This document shows, piece by piece, positions 24,052 to 32,917 of a DNA stretch of 34,133 bases. This stretch comes from Anaerolineaceae bacterium (GTDB lineage Bacteria; Chloroflexota; Anaerolineae; Anaerolineales; Villigracilaceae): assembly GCA_003598975.1 (NCBI GenBank), contig QZIJ01000123.1, positions 1 to 34,133 of the forward strand, read 5' to 3'. Both the position numbers and the translations under genes were made by a program. Under the pieces are notes generated by a model, which saw nothing but the letters and a program-made list of their open reading frames with translations, ran no database searches and was not told where the DNA came from. Numbering within the stretch: the stretch's first letter is position 1; every line of letters starts with the position of its first letter.

Positions 24052-24171
24052 TTGGATTCTCCTTTCGATTTGGTTTGCACCTTTTATACGAACTTGGGCA
24101 GGCAGGGTTTCTCGATTTTGCCGTTTGCCAGAGTGGAAATCACTAATCATATGCGGAATGGCGCCGTTGTT

Positions 24172-24450
24172 CTATCTTGGAACTTGGTCGATTCTGCCGA
24201 GAATGTCCCGATTTGCCCCCTCGATCTCCTCGTAGATTTTCTTCACATCTTCTTTCATCTCAGTGGATACACCCGCTGTCTGTGGAATAAATTTGACCAG
24301 ATCGCGCGCCTGGCGCAACAGGTCTCTAACGCCCGCGATGTACGAAAGGTTATTGCGTCCCAATTCGGCGGGAATGGGAAATTCGCGGGCTTTTTGGATC
24401 AAGTTACGGGCAAGGACAATTCGTTCGGCGGCAGGGATCAGTTTGGGCAT
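24172..24450 (-). CDS. Small hypothetical protein downstream of nrdJ
   Basis: A 92-residue, mostly helical, charged protein beginning MPKLIPAAERIVLARNLI and containing RDLLRQARDLVKFIPQ and KEDVKKIYEEIEGANRDIL. No signal peptide or membrane helix is seen. It begins four bases after the nrdJ stop, so it is probably translated from the nrdJ transcript; no good ribosome binding site is visible. A longer in-frame reading extends into the nrdJ coding region in another frame and is rejected. I do not recognise a family. The 120-bp gap downstream holds no gene and contains the promoter region of the LiaF-like gene (TATAAA on the minus strand near 24080). Confidence 0.6.
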   Translation of the reverse strand: MPKLIPAAERIVLARNLIQKAREFPIPAELGRNNLSYIAGVRDLLRQARDLVKFIPQTAGVSTEMKEDVKKIYEEIEGANRDILGRIDQVPR

Positions 24451-24454
24451 TGAA

Positions 24455-27034
24455 TCAACACTCTGAATATCCGCAAGCGTAACACTTCCTGCATCCCTCT
24501 TCATTGACCACCGCGGCCTCACCGCATTCGGGACACAGATCACCGATTCGCATCGGCGGGACATTTTCCGCCGCCTCGGCTTCAATAACGTGCCCACCAT
24601 TGCCGCCGTTGGATTTCTCCTCGACAGGCGCGGGAGCAATTCCATCCTTTTCGCGCAGGTAGTGATCGAGCACCTGTCCAATGCCATCAGGCAGGGAGCG
24701 GACGCGGTTCGGGCCAAAGCCGAGTGAACGTCCGCCGCCGATGCCCATCAACTGGCGGACAACCTCCCGCATGCGGTCAGTTGGGATGACAGGGCTGGCC
24801 AAACGTAAAATGTACGAGATGAGGCGCCCGATGGCCTCCGAAACGGCCGCGGTCTCCGAACCAGCCTTCGAGGTGTTGATGAACGCCTCAAAGGGTTGAC
24901 TGCCTCCATTTTCGTTGATCGTGATGAAGGCTTTGCCGACGGGCGTCTCCACGTTGAATGTGCGGCCTGTCAACGCGCGGGGACGCGGTTTTTTCGTCTC
25001 GTGCCAAATGCCTGGGGAGACAGGAGCAGGCGCGGGGTCAGATAGAGGCGGCGCTTTTTTGTCCGCAGTGGCCTTCGTCTCCAAAACAACTTTTTCGCGT
25101 GAGCCAGTCACGTACACCGTAATCCCCTTGCACCCCAATTCCCAGGCCAGCATGTAGGCGTTGGCAACATCGTGCTCAGTGGCAGTCTCGGGGAAGTTGA
25201 CCGTTTTTGAGAGGGAGTTGTCCACAAATACTTGCAGGGCGGCTTGCATTCGGACGTGTTCCTCGGCGGTGATGTCTGCAGAGACAACAAATGTGTCGCG
25301 CAGGGCTTGCGGCAATTCAGTCACGCGCTGGCACGAGCCTTCGCTCATCACCTGCTCCACAATTTCCTGGCGTTTCTCTTCGCCTAGGCCGAGTTTCTTT
25401 AGGGCTTCATCGAAGCGCGGGCTGGCGTACGTGAGTTTCAAATCCTTGCCGTGGTCGTTGACATGGCGGATGTAGGCCAGTGCGAAAACGGGTTCACAAC
25501 CGTAACCCTCGCATCCTGCGACAGTGGCGATGGTTCCCGTTGGGGCAACGGTGGTCTGCGCGGCGTTGCGGATGCCGTGCCTGCGGATGCCGTCTGCAAT
25601 TGCCTCCCACTCGACGTTGGGCCTGCCCCAGTTATGCTGATAGGTTTCCAGAGGCTGGGGCGGAGTCCACTTCATGTCATCGGGATCGTAGATACTGCCT
25701 TCGATGGCAGGGAAGGGGCCGCGCGCTTCGGCCAGTTCCACGCTGGTCTTCATGGCGTGATAGCGGACGAACTCCATCACCTGCGCGCCGAACTCCTGTC
25801 CTTCCTTCGAGCCATAACGCACGCCGACGTGATACATCAAATCCGCGAGTCCCATGATACCAAGTCCGATGCGGCGGGCACGATGCGCGGCTTCTTTCAA
25901 CTGCGAGACGGCGGGCACATACGCGTTGGCCTCCACCACATCGTCAAGGAAGAGGGTTGCAGTAACCACGCTCTTGCGGAGGGCTTCCCAATCAACTGTG
26001 CCGTCGGGTCCACAGTGTTCGTTCAAGTTGACGGAGCCAAGACAACAATTTTCGTATGGTCCCAACCATTGTTCTCCGCATGGATTCGTCGCTTCGAGCG
26101 GATACAAGTGGGGAACAGGGTTGTCGCGATTGGCCGCGTCCAAAAACAACACGCCAGGTTCGCCGTTATGATGTGCCTGCTTGACGATCTTATCGAACAA
26201 GTCGCGCGCCCGCACTTTTCCATATGAGCGGATCTTCATGCCGGCCTTCTCAGCCTGTTCTAACGTGCCGCTCCAGCCGCGATATTCCTTGGAACCGATA
26301 TCAGGGAAGCGCATTTCCCAATCTTCGTCTTCTTTCACGGCGCGCATGAACGCGTCGGTGATGCCGACCGAGATGTTGAAGTTGGTGATGTGATTTTCGT
26401 TGATCTTGGATGTGACAAAATCTTCCACATCGGGATGATCGACGCGCAGGACTGCCATGTTGGCGCCGCGGCGCGTCCCGCCTTGCGCGATCTCACCAAA
26501 GGCATGATCGTAGACGCGCAAGAATCCAACGGGACCCGTTGCCTGTCCCGCGGACGATTTGACGAGTCCGCCCTTCGGGCGCAGGCGCGAGAACGAGAAG
26601 CCGTTTCCGCCGCCCGTCTGTTGGATGAGCGCGGCGTCGCGCAGGGTCTGGAAGATGCCCGCGCTGTCGCGTCCCATGTCATCGGAGATGGGGAGGACGA
26701 AGCAGGCGGCCAACTGTCCGAGAGGCGTCCCTGCGCCTGTAAATGTGGGGGAATTGGGGAAAAATTTCTTGCTGGTCAATAAATGATAGAACTCACCCGC
26801 GCGCGCATTCACATCGCCACTCCAGGTTTCTTCTACTTTGGCGATGTGCCACGCCACGCGCCAGAACATCTCCTCCACGGTTTCGACGGGCTTGCCATCG
26901 TCCCCGCGGCGGACATAACGCTTCATCAGCACCTGACGGGCGTTATCGGTCAAATCCACTTTTGGAAGTCCGCGAGGCATGGTGGGAGTAGGTAAAAGAC
27001 CATGCTTCGATGAAGGGGCGGCTTTGGCAACCAT
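24455..27034 (-). CDS. nrdJ: Class II (adenosylcobalamin-dependent) ribonucleoside-diphosphate reductase
   Basis: An 859-residue class II RNR that reduces ribonucleotides to deoxyribonucleotides with a B12-derived thiyl radical, active with or without oxygen. Visible are [24 protein letters not shown] (N-terminal redox Cys), [53 protein letters not shown] (active-site Cys) and [12 protein letters not shown] (phosphate loop). The C-terminal zinc/redox region is CPECG...[12 protein letters not shown]. The ATG at 27034 has AGAGGAG seven bases upstream, so codons further upstream are rejected. nrdR lies just upstream, separated by a hairpin with a T-run. Confidence 0.95.
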   Translation of the reverse strand: MVAKAAPSSKHGLLPTPTMPRGLPKVDLTDNARQVLMKRYVRRGDDGKPVETVEEMFWRVAWHIAKVEETWSGDVNARAGEFYHLLTSKKFFPNSPTFTGAGTPLGQLAACFVLPISDDMGRDSAGIFQTLRDAALIQQTGGGNGFSFSRLRPKGGLVKSSAGQATGPVGFLRVYDHAFGEIAQGGTRRGANMAVLRVDHPDVEDFVTSKINENHITNFNISVGITDAFMRAVKEDEDWEMRFPDIGSKEYRGWSGTLEQAEKAGMKIRSYGKVRARDLFDKIVKQAHHNGEPGVLFLDAANRDNPVPHLYPLEATNPCGEQWLGPYENCCLGSVNLNEHCGPDGTVDWEALRKSVVTATLFLDDVVEANAYVPAVSQLKEAAHRARRIGLGIMGLADLMYHVGVRYGSKEGQEFGAQVMEFVRYHAMKTSVELAEARGPFPAIEGSIYDPDDMKWTPPQPLETYQHNWGRPNVEWEAIADGIRRHGIRNAAQTTVAPTGTIATVAGCEGYGCEPVFALAYIRHVNDHGKDLKLTYASPRFDEALKKLGLGEEKRQEIVEQVMSEGSCQRVTELPQALRDTFVVSADITAEEHVRMQAALQVFVDNSLSKTVNFPETATEHDVANAYMLAWELGCKGITVYVTGSREKVVLETKATADKKAPPLSDPAPAPVSPGIWHETKKPRPRALTGRTFNVETPVGKAFITINENGGSQPFEAFINTSKAGSETAAVSEAIGRLISYILRLASPVIPTDRMREVVRQLMGIGGGRSLGFGPNRVRSLPDGIGQVLDHYLREKDGIAPAPVEEKSNGGNGGHVIEAEAAENVPPMRIGDLCPECGEAAVVNEEGCRKCYACGYSEC

Positions 27035-27073
27035 GACAATTCTCCTCTGGTAAAAAATGATGTGGATAGGCGC

Positions 27074-27116
27074 AAAAACCGACAGTAACACTCCGCCCTG
27101 GGAGTGTCGCTGTCGG
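27074..27116 (-). terminator. Terminator or attenuator hairpin between nrdR and nrdJ
   Basis: On the minus strand CCGACAG, a two-base mismatch and ACACTCC pair with GGAGTGT and CTGTCGG: 14 pairs interrupted by CG/TA, with a six-base loop. TTTTT follows directly. It is a complete intrinsic terminator in the 87-bp gap before nrdJ. The 39 bases between it and the nrdJ ATG hold no convincing promoter. Confidence 0.75.
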
Positions 27117-27121
27117 GTGAA

Positions 27122-27571
27122 TTAGCCTTCGAGCAGGCGATTGATTTCGTTGCGGAGAGCGTGGAGATCGTCGAGACGGAGGTAAACGATAGCGTAACGG
27201 ATGTATGCGATCTGATCCATCTCCTTGAGGCCATGGATGACGAGGTCGCCCACGACGCGCGAAGAGACTTCCGCTTTGCCCATCTTTTGCAGATCGGTTT
27301 CCACCTGGCCGATCAGTCGTTCGATGTCCGCCGCGGAAACGGGACGCTTCGCACACGAGATGCGGATGCCGCGTGCCAGTTTTTCGCGGTCAAATTCTTC
27401 TCGCGCTCCGTCTTGTTTAACGATGAGGGGGGTGGCAAGGATCGGGCGTTCGTAACTGCTGAAGCGTTGTCCGCACTTCAGACACTCGCGACGACGTCGG
27501 ATGCCTCCGTGGCTATCGTGAGAGGTATCCAGCACTTTTGAGTCGTCGTTTTGACAGTAAGGACAACGCAT
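27122..27571 (-). CDS. nrdR: Transcriptional repressor NrdR
   Basis: A 149-residue NrdR, the standard length. The N-terminal zinc ribbon has Cys3, Cys6, Cys30 and Cys33 (MRCPYC ... ECLKCG). The ATP-cone (~48-138) includes VVKRDG-like LIVKQDGAREEFDREKLARGI. NrdR senses ATP/dATP and represses ribonucleotide reductase genes by binding paired NrdR boxes. Two palindromes 31 bp apart lie 29-76 bp upstream of its own start, suggesting autoregulation of an nrdR-nrdJ unit. No strong ribosome binding site is visible. Confidence 0.96.
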   Translation of the reverse strand: MRCPYCQNDDSKVLDTSHDSHGGIRRRRECLKCGQRFSSYERPILATPLIVKQDGAREEFDREKLARGIRISCAKRPVSAADIERLIGQVETDLQKMGKAEVSSRVVGDLVIHGLKEMDQIAYIRYAIVYLRLDDLHALRNEINRLLEG

Positions 27572-27599
27572 GAATTCAGTCCATTTTTAGAACAAATGT

Positions 27600-27647
27600 A
27601 ACCGCCATATATGGTGGTTGTCTGACAAAATACCCATACATATATGG
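27600..27647 (-). promoter_or_regulatory. Pair of candidate NrdR boxes
   Basis: Box 1 (27600-27619) is AACC-g-CCATATATGG-t-GGTT, a palindrome broken only at one symmetric pair. Box 2 (27634-27647) is CCATA-cata-TATGG. Their centres are 31 bp apart, three helical turns, the known spacing of tandem NrdR boxes. The sequences differ from the ACAC/GTGT ends of the proteobacterial consensus. The rest of the 201-bp gap holds a terminator hairpin and no gene. Confidence 0.65.
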
Positions 27648-27721
27648 CAGATGTTTTGGATTTTAGCATAGTTGTAAGGTCGTCACAAGAGGACTGGAGG
27701 GTGATTAACCTTAAAATATTT

Positions 27722-27743
27722 GGGCGGACACAAAAGTCCGCCC
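27722..27743 (-). terminator. Terminator after the alpha/beta hydrolase gene
   Basis: A perfect eight-base stem, GGGCGGAC with GTCCGCCC, and a six-base loop, followed on the minus strand by AAATATTTT. It ends the rpoD-side transcript before the nrdR regulatory region. Confidence 0.65.
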
Positions 27744-27772
27744 CGACGATTAACCAAATTATTTTCCAACAG

Positions 27773-28630
27773 TCATTGCTTTTTACTTTTTACTTCATGT
27801 AAAAATTCCAGCACGAGTCGGTTGTATTCTTTGGGATTGGATTGATGCGGGACATGGCCGCCTGAGAGGGCTTGTCCGCGGGCGTTGGGCATGGCGCGGA
27901 CGAGGTTCGGAAACGAGATGGGCGCGAGGGTCTGGTCGCGGTCGCCCCACAGAACGAGAGTCGGCTTGGTGACGCGCGGCAGGTCAGATGTTAAATCGCG
28001 AACCGTGTTCGGGATGTTGAATGCGCCTGGGGCGGTGCGTTTGTAATCCAGCGCGGTCTGGAATCGGACAGAGTCCGAAAGGGTCAGGTCTGATCCGCCA
28101 GAACGTCCGAGAGCGGCGTTGGTCAGGTCAATGATCCAGCGGAAAATCCATTCGGGTGTGCGCTCGACAACGATCGCATTAAGGGTCGGACGGCGATAGG
28201 TACGGCGCAGGAGCGCGGGCAGTTGATCGAGTTTGTAGAAGGGACTGGTCAGCACAAGGGCGCGAATTTTTTCGGGATTTCGGATGGCGTAGCGCAGGCA
28301 CATATAGCCGCCAAGCGAGTGACCGATGAGGATGGGCGGTTCGGGAAACTGCAGTGCATCAATCCATTGGACAAAGTGTTTGTAAACCCACTTGGTCTTG
28401 TACGAGCGCGAATCGGGTTTGGGACTCTCGCCGTGACCGAGCAGGTCGAGAGCATAGGCATGATAGCCCGCCGCGGCAAGTTCGGGCAGGAGAAAGTCCC
28501 AATCATGCAGGGAGGCCGCCAATCCATGCACAAGGATGACGGGCGCGCCTCCCGAAGGGCCCTGTTCCATGAAGTTGACTTGAGGTGGAACTTCAAACGG
28601 AGTGCCCCTCACCAGTCTGATATTTTTCAT
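27773..28630 (-). CDS. Alpha/beta hydrolase
   Basis: A 285-residue alpha/beta-fold hydrolase. The oxyanion region VILVHGLAAS (~31-40), the nucleophile elbow IGHSLGG with a catalytic Ser (~100), the acid in WGDRDQTL and the terminal His in SGGHVPHQSNP form a full triad. The substrate cannot be told; esters, thioesters or lipids are all possible. The ATG at 28630 is chosen because the fold begins soon after it. It overlaps the end of the fusion gene by 38 bp, so the two are surely co-translated. The fusion protein upstream starts with a related hydrolase domain, hinting at linked lipid chemistry. Confidence 0.85.
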   Translation of the reverse strand: MKNIRLVRGTPFEVPPQVNFMEQGPSGGAPVILVHGLAASLHDWDFLLPELAAAGYHAYALDLLGHGESPKPDSRSYKTKWVYKHFVQWIDALQFPEPPILIGHSLGGYMCLRYAIRNPEKIRALVLTSPFYKLDQLPALLRRTYRRPTLNAIVVERTPEWIFRWIIDLTNAALGRSGGSDLTLSDSVRFQTALDYKRTAPGAFNIPNTVRDLTSDLPRVTKPTLVLWGDRDQTLAPISFPNLVRAMPNARGQALSGGHVPHQSNPKEYNRLVLEFLHEVKSKKQ

Positions 28631-31106
28631 AACGTTTTGCCAATTCTCTCCGAAGCACTTTTCCAATGAAGGTGCGCGGGAAATCATCCATGAAGATCAC
28701 GAAGCGTGGGACGAGGTGCGGAGGCAGCCGCCGTTTGCAATATGCAAGCACCGATTCGGGCGAGGGGCGTTCGCGTCCCGCGATGACGAAGGCAAATGGG
28801 TGCGAAGCAATGGCGACCACCGCCACCTCTTTCACCTGCGGGATTTCGTAGATGACTTCCTCCACATCACGCGGGAATGCAGGCTTCCTGCTCGACGTTT
28901 TGGCGGGCGCGCCTGGCCTGGCAGGATACCACATGTCGGCTTTGCGCGCGATGATGCGGAAGTAGCCATCTTCGTCCATTTGTGCGACGTCGCCTGTGAG
29001 GAGCCAGCCATCATTTGTGAGTACTTCACGCGTGGCGGATTTGTTTCTCCAGTAACCGAGCATCACCTGTGGACCGCGCACGGCCAGTTCGCCGATCTGC
29101 CCCGTCTTGACCTCTTTGAGCCCGTTGACCAGGTCCACGACCGCGGCCTCGGTGGATGGAAGTGGTATGCCGATGCTCCCAACCTTGCGATAGCCTCCAA
29201 GCGGATTTGCGTGAGTCACGGGTGAGGCTTCGGTGAGTCCATAGCCTTCGACGAGTTTTCCTTTGGTCAGTTTTTCGAAGGCTTCCTGCACTTCCACGGG
29301 CAATGGCGCCGACCCGCTGATGCAGGCCTTGATGGATGAGATGCCATATTTGCGTGCCCCGCGGAAGTTGTTGATGGCCATGTACATGCTCGGCACGCCA
29401 GGGAAGATGGTCGGTTTATATTTTTTGATGGCTTTCAAAATATCGTGGATTTCAAAACGCGCTTTGAGTATCATGGTCGCACCCAATGCGACTGACACGT
29501 TCAACGCGGTGGTCAGTCCATAGATGTGCGAGAAGGGTAACACGCAGAGGAAGCGTTCGCCGCCCTCGACTGCAACGGGCATCCAGTGACGCGTCTGCAA
29601 GGCGTTGGCAACGAGGTTCTTGTGCGAAAGCATCACGCCTTTGGCCGTGGCGGTCGTTCCGCCTGTGTACTGGATGACGGCGAGTTCATCGGGATCAACC
29701 TGCAGGGTGGGGGAGCGCCAATCCTGTCCGCGCATGAAATGACGCCAGCGGATTCCGCCTGGCACGGTCAGGCCGCGGTTGCGCCAGCGGGAGATCATTT
29801 TTTTCGGTAGCGATAGATAATCGGCAGGGTCGGTCAGGATGATATGCGGCAGGTCTGTGTTGGCTTGGATCTGTTTTGCCAGCCCTGCGGAGAGATTTAG
29901 CGTCACCAGCACGCTTGCATCCGCATCGCGGATTTGTTGGATGAGTTCATCGGGGTCGGTTAGCGGCGGCATGAAGACCGCTACTGCACCAGCCTTGAGC
30001 GCACCAAAAAATCCGACCACCATCTGCGGCAGGTTTGGCAGAAGCAGAACCACGCGCGCGCCGCGTCCCACGCCGAGACCGAGCAGGGCATTGGCGAATT
30101 TATTGGCCTCGTGATTCAGGCGGCGATAGGAGAGACGCACTCCCTCAAAATGAAGCGCGGCGCGGTTGGGAAACCTCCGCACGGCGGAGCGTAGAAGATG
30201 ATGCAGGGGAATACGCGGCACGCTGATGGTGTAGGGCACGCCCTTTTCGTAATGCGCCAGCCACAGGCGCTGGGACTTGAGCATCTCACGCGTATCAGGC
30301 TTTTTGTGGATTGCCTTCGATGCGCCGCGCCAGGATGAGACTTGTCCCTCGCCCGCGAGAAATCTCTCGATGGCGCGGTCCACGGCCTCGCGTCGTTCCA
30401 GCATGACCATGTGGCCTGATACGCCGATATCGGCATCTTCCGCGCCTGGAATATTCCTCGCCACTTGCTCGAAATGGACTTTCTCGAAAACCGCGTCTCG
30501 GTGGCCGCGGATGACTAGCGTGGGGACGGTCAGAGATTTGAATGCGTTCCAGCCGCGCCATTTGTTGAGATTGGAATGGTAGTAGGATTTGAGCGCGTGC
30601 GGCGGCGCGGACAGCCACGAGCGCGTCAATGGACCGATGAGGCGGAGAAGCCAATTCGGGAGGTTGAGTCCAAGTCGGAAGAGGGGGTTTAGTCGGAATT
30701 CGCCCGCGGTGGCGATCAGTACAAGATGAGCGACCCGCCCTGGGTGCGTGAGAGCGAATTCCGTCGCCAGCGCGCCGCCAAAGGAATGTCCCACCAGAAC
30801 GACAGGGTCGGTCACGCGCAGGAAGTCCAGCGCGGCCTCGATATCCGCCAGCAGGCGCGGCATCTCATAGCCTGTGGACGGCTTGTCGGATAAGCCGTGC
30901 CCGCGTAAATCCAGCGCGATGACGCGGTTTTGCAAGGAGAATTTCTGCATTTGAAAAATCCACTGCAAGGCCTGGCCCCCGAATCCATGCAGGAAAACAA
31001 ACGTCCGCTGGGGGTGGTCGGGCGAAACATCCAGCGCCGACAAACGCACCAGCGGGTCTGTGGAGACACGTATCTCGTGACGGTAAAGGTCGAGGTCAAT
31101 GTCCAT
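28593..31106 (-). CDS. Fusion of an alpha/beta hydrolase with an AMP-forming acyl-CoA synthetase
   Basis: An 837-residue two-domain protein. Residues ~1-255 are an alpha/beta hydrolase with FLHGFGG (38-44), Ser108 in VGHSFGG, Asp204 in GHRDAVF and His232 in SGHMVML. After a ~35-residue linker, residues ~290-825 are an ANL-superfamily synthetase: TGGTTATAKG (481-490), LPFSHIYG (523-530), YGLTEASP (622-629), TGD (704-706) and the catalytic Lys816 in GKVLRREL. Closest in style to long-chain fatty-acyl-CoA ligases. The hinge region is modified (ARKADMWYPAR plus a Pro/Ala/Lys-rich insert) and the C-terminal subdomain is shortened after it. The start has no ribosome binding site but a -10-like box at leaderless spacing. 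A hydrolase could release the fatty acid that the ligase activates. Confidence 0.88.
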   Translation of the reverse strand: MDIDLDLYRHEIRVSTDPLVRLSALDVSPDHPQRTFVFLHGFGGQALQWIFQMQKFSLQNRVIALDLRGHGLSDKPSTGYEMPRLLADIEAALDFLRVTDPVVLVGHSFGGALATEFALTHPGRVAHLVLIATAGEFRLNPLFRLGLNLPNWLLRLIGPLTRSWLSAPPHALKSYYHSNLNKWRGWNAFKSLTVPTLVIRGHRDAVFEKVHFEQVARNIPGAEDADIGVSGHMVMLERREAVDRAIERFLAGEGQVSSWRGASKAIHKKPDTREMLKSQRLWLAHYEKGVPYTISVPRIPLHHLLRSAVRRFPNRAALHFEGVRLSYRRLNHEANKFANALLGLGVGRGARVVLLLPNLPQMVVGFFGALKAGAVAVFMPPLTDPDELIQQIRDADASVLVTLNLSAGLAKQIQANTDLPHIILTDPADYLSLPKKMISRWRNRGLTVPGGIRWRHFMRGQDWRSPTLQVDPDELAVIQYTGGTTATAKGVMLSHKNLVANALQTRHWMPVAVEGGERFLCVLPFSHIYGLTTALNVSVALGATMILKARFEIHDILKAIKKYKPTIFPGVPSMYMAINNFRGARKYGISSIKACISGSAPLPVEVQEAFEKLTKGKLVEGYGLTEASPVTHANPLGGYRKVGSIGIPLPSTEAAVVDLVNGLKEVKTGQIGELAVRGPQVMLGYWRNKSATREVLTNDGWLLTGDVAQMDEDGYFRIIARKADMWYPARPGAPAKTSSRKPAFPRDVEEVIYEIPQVKEVAVVAIASHPFAFVIAGRERPSPESVLAYCKRRLPPHLVPRFVIFMDDFPRTFIGKVLRRELAKRYEKYQTGEGHSV

Positions 31107-31112
31107 TTGTGG

Positions 31113-31118
31113 ATTGTA
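31113..31118 (-). promoter_or_regulatory. -10-like box of the hydrolase-ligase fusion, leaderless spacing
   Basis: On the minus strand TACAAT (within TATACAAT) ends six bases before the ATG at 31106 (spacer CCACAA). There is no Shine-Dalgarno sequence. Spacing is identical to udk and rtcB. Confidence 0.45.
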
Positions 31119-31150
31119 TAGGAGGATGAGGAATTTGGGGAGGGGAAGGG

Positions 31151-32314
31151 TTAACGATATTCCTCCAGTTCCCTCACGCGGCGCGGGTGCCGCAGGTGGC
31201 GCAGCGCCTTGCCCTCGATCTGGCGGATGCGTTCGCGCGTCAACCCGAATTTCTGGCCGACCTCCTCGAGGGTGTATTCGTGTCCATCGTACAGGCCAAA
31301 CCGCCAGCGGAGCACCTGGGATTCGCGCGGTGAGAGATCGCCCAGCACCTGGGCCATTTTGTCCTTGAGCATGGATTGGTAGGCGTTTTGGACAGGTGTC
31401 AGGTTGGAGTCGTCTTCGATGAAATGGCCGAGTTCGGCTTCATCGTCATCGCCGACAGGGGATTCGAGTGAGAGCGGCTGCCACGAGACTTTCAGAATCC
31501 ACTGCACCTTGTGGACGGGCAGATTGAGCGCGGCCGCGATCTCTTCGATGGTGGGTTGGCGCCCCAGGGTTTGCTCCAGTTCGCGCTGGGTTTTGTACAA
31601 TTGGCGGATACGTTCCGTCATGTGGACGGGGACTCGGATGGTGCGCGCCTGGTCAGCGATGGCGCGTGTGATGGATTGTTTGATCCACCAGGTGGCGTAA
31701 GTGGAAAAGCGGAAGCCGCGGTGGGGATCGTATTTTTCGACGGCTTTCATCAATCCCAGGTTTCCCTCCTGGATCATATCGAGGAACGGGATGCCGTGCC
31801 CGATGAAGCGTTTGGCGATGCTGACCACCAGCCGCGTGTTGGCTTTGATGAGCATTTCGCGCGCCTCCATCCCGTCTGCAAGGATGGCCTCGATGCGGCG
31901 GCGATATTCCATCGCGTCCGCGCTTCTATCTTGCGGGCGTTTGCTGGCATTGCGCGCTCTTTCGATGCGTATTGCCAGTTCGAGTTCCTCTTCCATGCTC
32001 AAGAGGGGGACGCGCGCCATCTCTTTGAGATAGAGTCCCACGGGGTCGTCGCTGGCGAAATACCTGTCCGTGTGGAGCGGTTCATCGGAGGCAGGATCCG
32101 CTTCGGGGTCGCGTGAGGCGTCCTGTTCGTCGGGGTCGAAAATGTCCACGCCGCGGCGTCGCATGGCGGAAAGCAAAACGCGCAGGCGGTCAGAATCCCG
32201 CGCGGCGTCTGGGAACATTTCGATAAGATCGTTGGTGCTCAGGTAGCCTTGCATGCCAGCCTTGTCGAGCAGGGTCTCGAGTGCATCGCGCTGGCGTGAG
32301 GGGTGGCTGGGCAT
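31151..32314 (-). CDS. rpoD: RNA polymerase sigma factor RpoD/SigA
   Basis: A 387-residue group 1/2 sigma factor. Region 1.1-like ~1-60 (ETLLDKAGMQGYLSTNDLIEMFP), region 1.2 ~88-120 (DPVGLYLKEMARVPLLS), region 2 ~150-225 (LVVSIAKRFIG, FLDMIQEGNLGLMKAVEKYDP, FSTYATWWIKQSITRAI), region 3 ~230-305, and region 4 ~325-380 with the helix-turn-helix TLEEVGQKFGLTRERIRQIE. The intact recognition helices fit TTGACA/TATAAT promoters. GGAG lies five bases before the ATG and yceD ends 13 bases upstream. The presence of region 1.1 favours the primary sigma, though another could exist elsewhere. Confidence 0.92.
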   Translation of the reverse strand: MPSHPSRQRDALETLLDKAGMQGYLSTNDLIEMFPDAARDSDRLRVLLSAMRRRGVDIFDPDEQDASRDPEADPASDEPLHTDRYFASDDPVGLYLKEMARVPLLSMEEELELAIRIERARNASKRPQDRSADAMEYRRRIEAILADGMEAREMLIKANTRLVVSIAKRFIGHGIPFLDMIQEGNLGLMKAVEKYDPHRGFRFSTYATWWIKQSITRAIADQARTIRVPVHMTERIRQLYKTQRELEQTLGRQPTIEEIAAALNLPVHKVQWILKVSWQPLSLESPVGDDDEAELGHFIEDDSNLTPVQNAYQSMLKDKMAQVLGDLSPRESQVLRWRFGLYDGHEYTLEEVGQKFGLTRERIRQIEGKALRHLRHPRRVRELEEYR

Positions 32315-32327
32315 ATTGCTCCGACAA

Positions 32328-32840
32328 TCAGTTTTTGAGCAGGTCTTTGAGAGCGGAAAAAGGGGAATCGTTCGTGTCGTCGCGGTGGCCGCAGTCTTTC
32401 AGGTTGAGATCCTGGCCGCAGGTGGGACACAGGCCTTTGCAGTTGGGTTTGCAGATGGGGCTAATGGGGATTTCGGTAAGCGCGTAGTCGCGGATGAGCG
32501 GGGCGAGGTCAATTTGTGCGTCGTCGGGGAGTATCAGGTCCGAGTCGGTTACGGACTTTTTTTTGAACGCGTACAACTCGGTTATTTCCCAGTGGACGGT
32601 GTGGTCGAATTCGCGCAGGCAACGCACGCATTCCACGCCGAAGGTTGCCTCGAATTTGCCAGTGACGAGCAATCCCTGCGGGGTGCGCCCGACGATGGCC
32701 GAGCCGTGAAAGCCGCGCAGTTCAAGATCGTCCGCGACTTTGATTTTTTCGTAGTCGAAGGGGAATTCGTTGCTGAAGCCAACATCGCTGTTTAGGATGA
32801 AGCCGACGTTGAGGCGGAGTGGTTTGCGGGGAGTGGACAT
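32328..32840 (-). CDS. yceD: YceD/DUF177 family protein
   Basis: A 170-residue DUF177 protein. Family features are the central CVRCLREFDH (two Cys), the DLAPLIRDYALTEIPISPIC stretch and a C-terminal CKGLCPTCGQDLN, so four or five cysteines could bind a metal. In other bacteria DUF177 is linked to 23S rRNA/ribosome assembly and sits directly before rpmF (ribosomal protein L32). Here rpmF is missing and rpoD follows instead. The leader contains an inverted repeat. Confidence 0.87.
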   Translation of the reverse strand: MSTPRKPLRLNVGFILNSDVGFSNEFPFDYEKIKVADDLELRGFHGSAIVGRTPQGLLVTGKFEATFGVECVRCLREFDHTVHWEITELYAFKKKSVTDSDLILPDDAQIDLAPLIRDYALTEIPISPICKPNCKGLCPTCGQDLNLKDCGHRDDTNDSPFSALKDLLKN

Positions 32841-32870
32841 TTTGGCGAGAAGGAATCCGAACGTTCTACT

Positions 32871-32895
32871 TTCGGGAATGGTGATAAATCCCGAA
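32871..32895 (-). repeat. Inverted repeat in the yceD leader
   Basis: TTCGGGA (32871-32877) pairs with TCCCGAA (32889-32895) around an 11-base loop. A third related arm, CTCGGGAATCCCG (32903-32915), partly overlapping the end of the prenyl synthase gene, could compete for pairing. It lies between the prenyl synthase and yceD genes and may modulate readthrough or be an interspersed repeat. Confidence 0.45.
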
Positions 32896-32917
32896 GTTCA
32901 ACCTCGGGAATCCCGTT

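Noticed and set aside
27035..27121. Cobalamin riboswitch in front of nrdJ
   Set aside because: The gap is about 87 bp and contains only a simple hairpin; no B12-box-like sequence is seen.
28593..31106. OleBC-type fusion of olefin biosynthesis
   Set aside because: OleB belongs to the haloalkane-dehalogenase-like group with an Asp nucleophile; here the elbow is GHSFGG with Ser, and no oleA or oleD is nearby.
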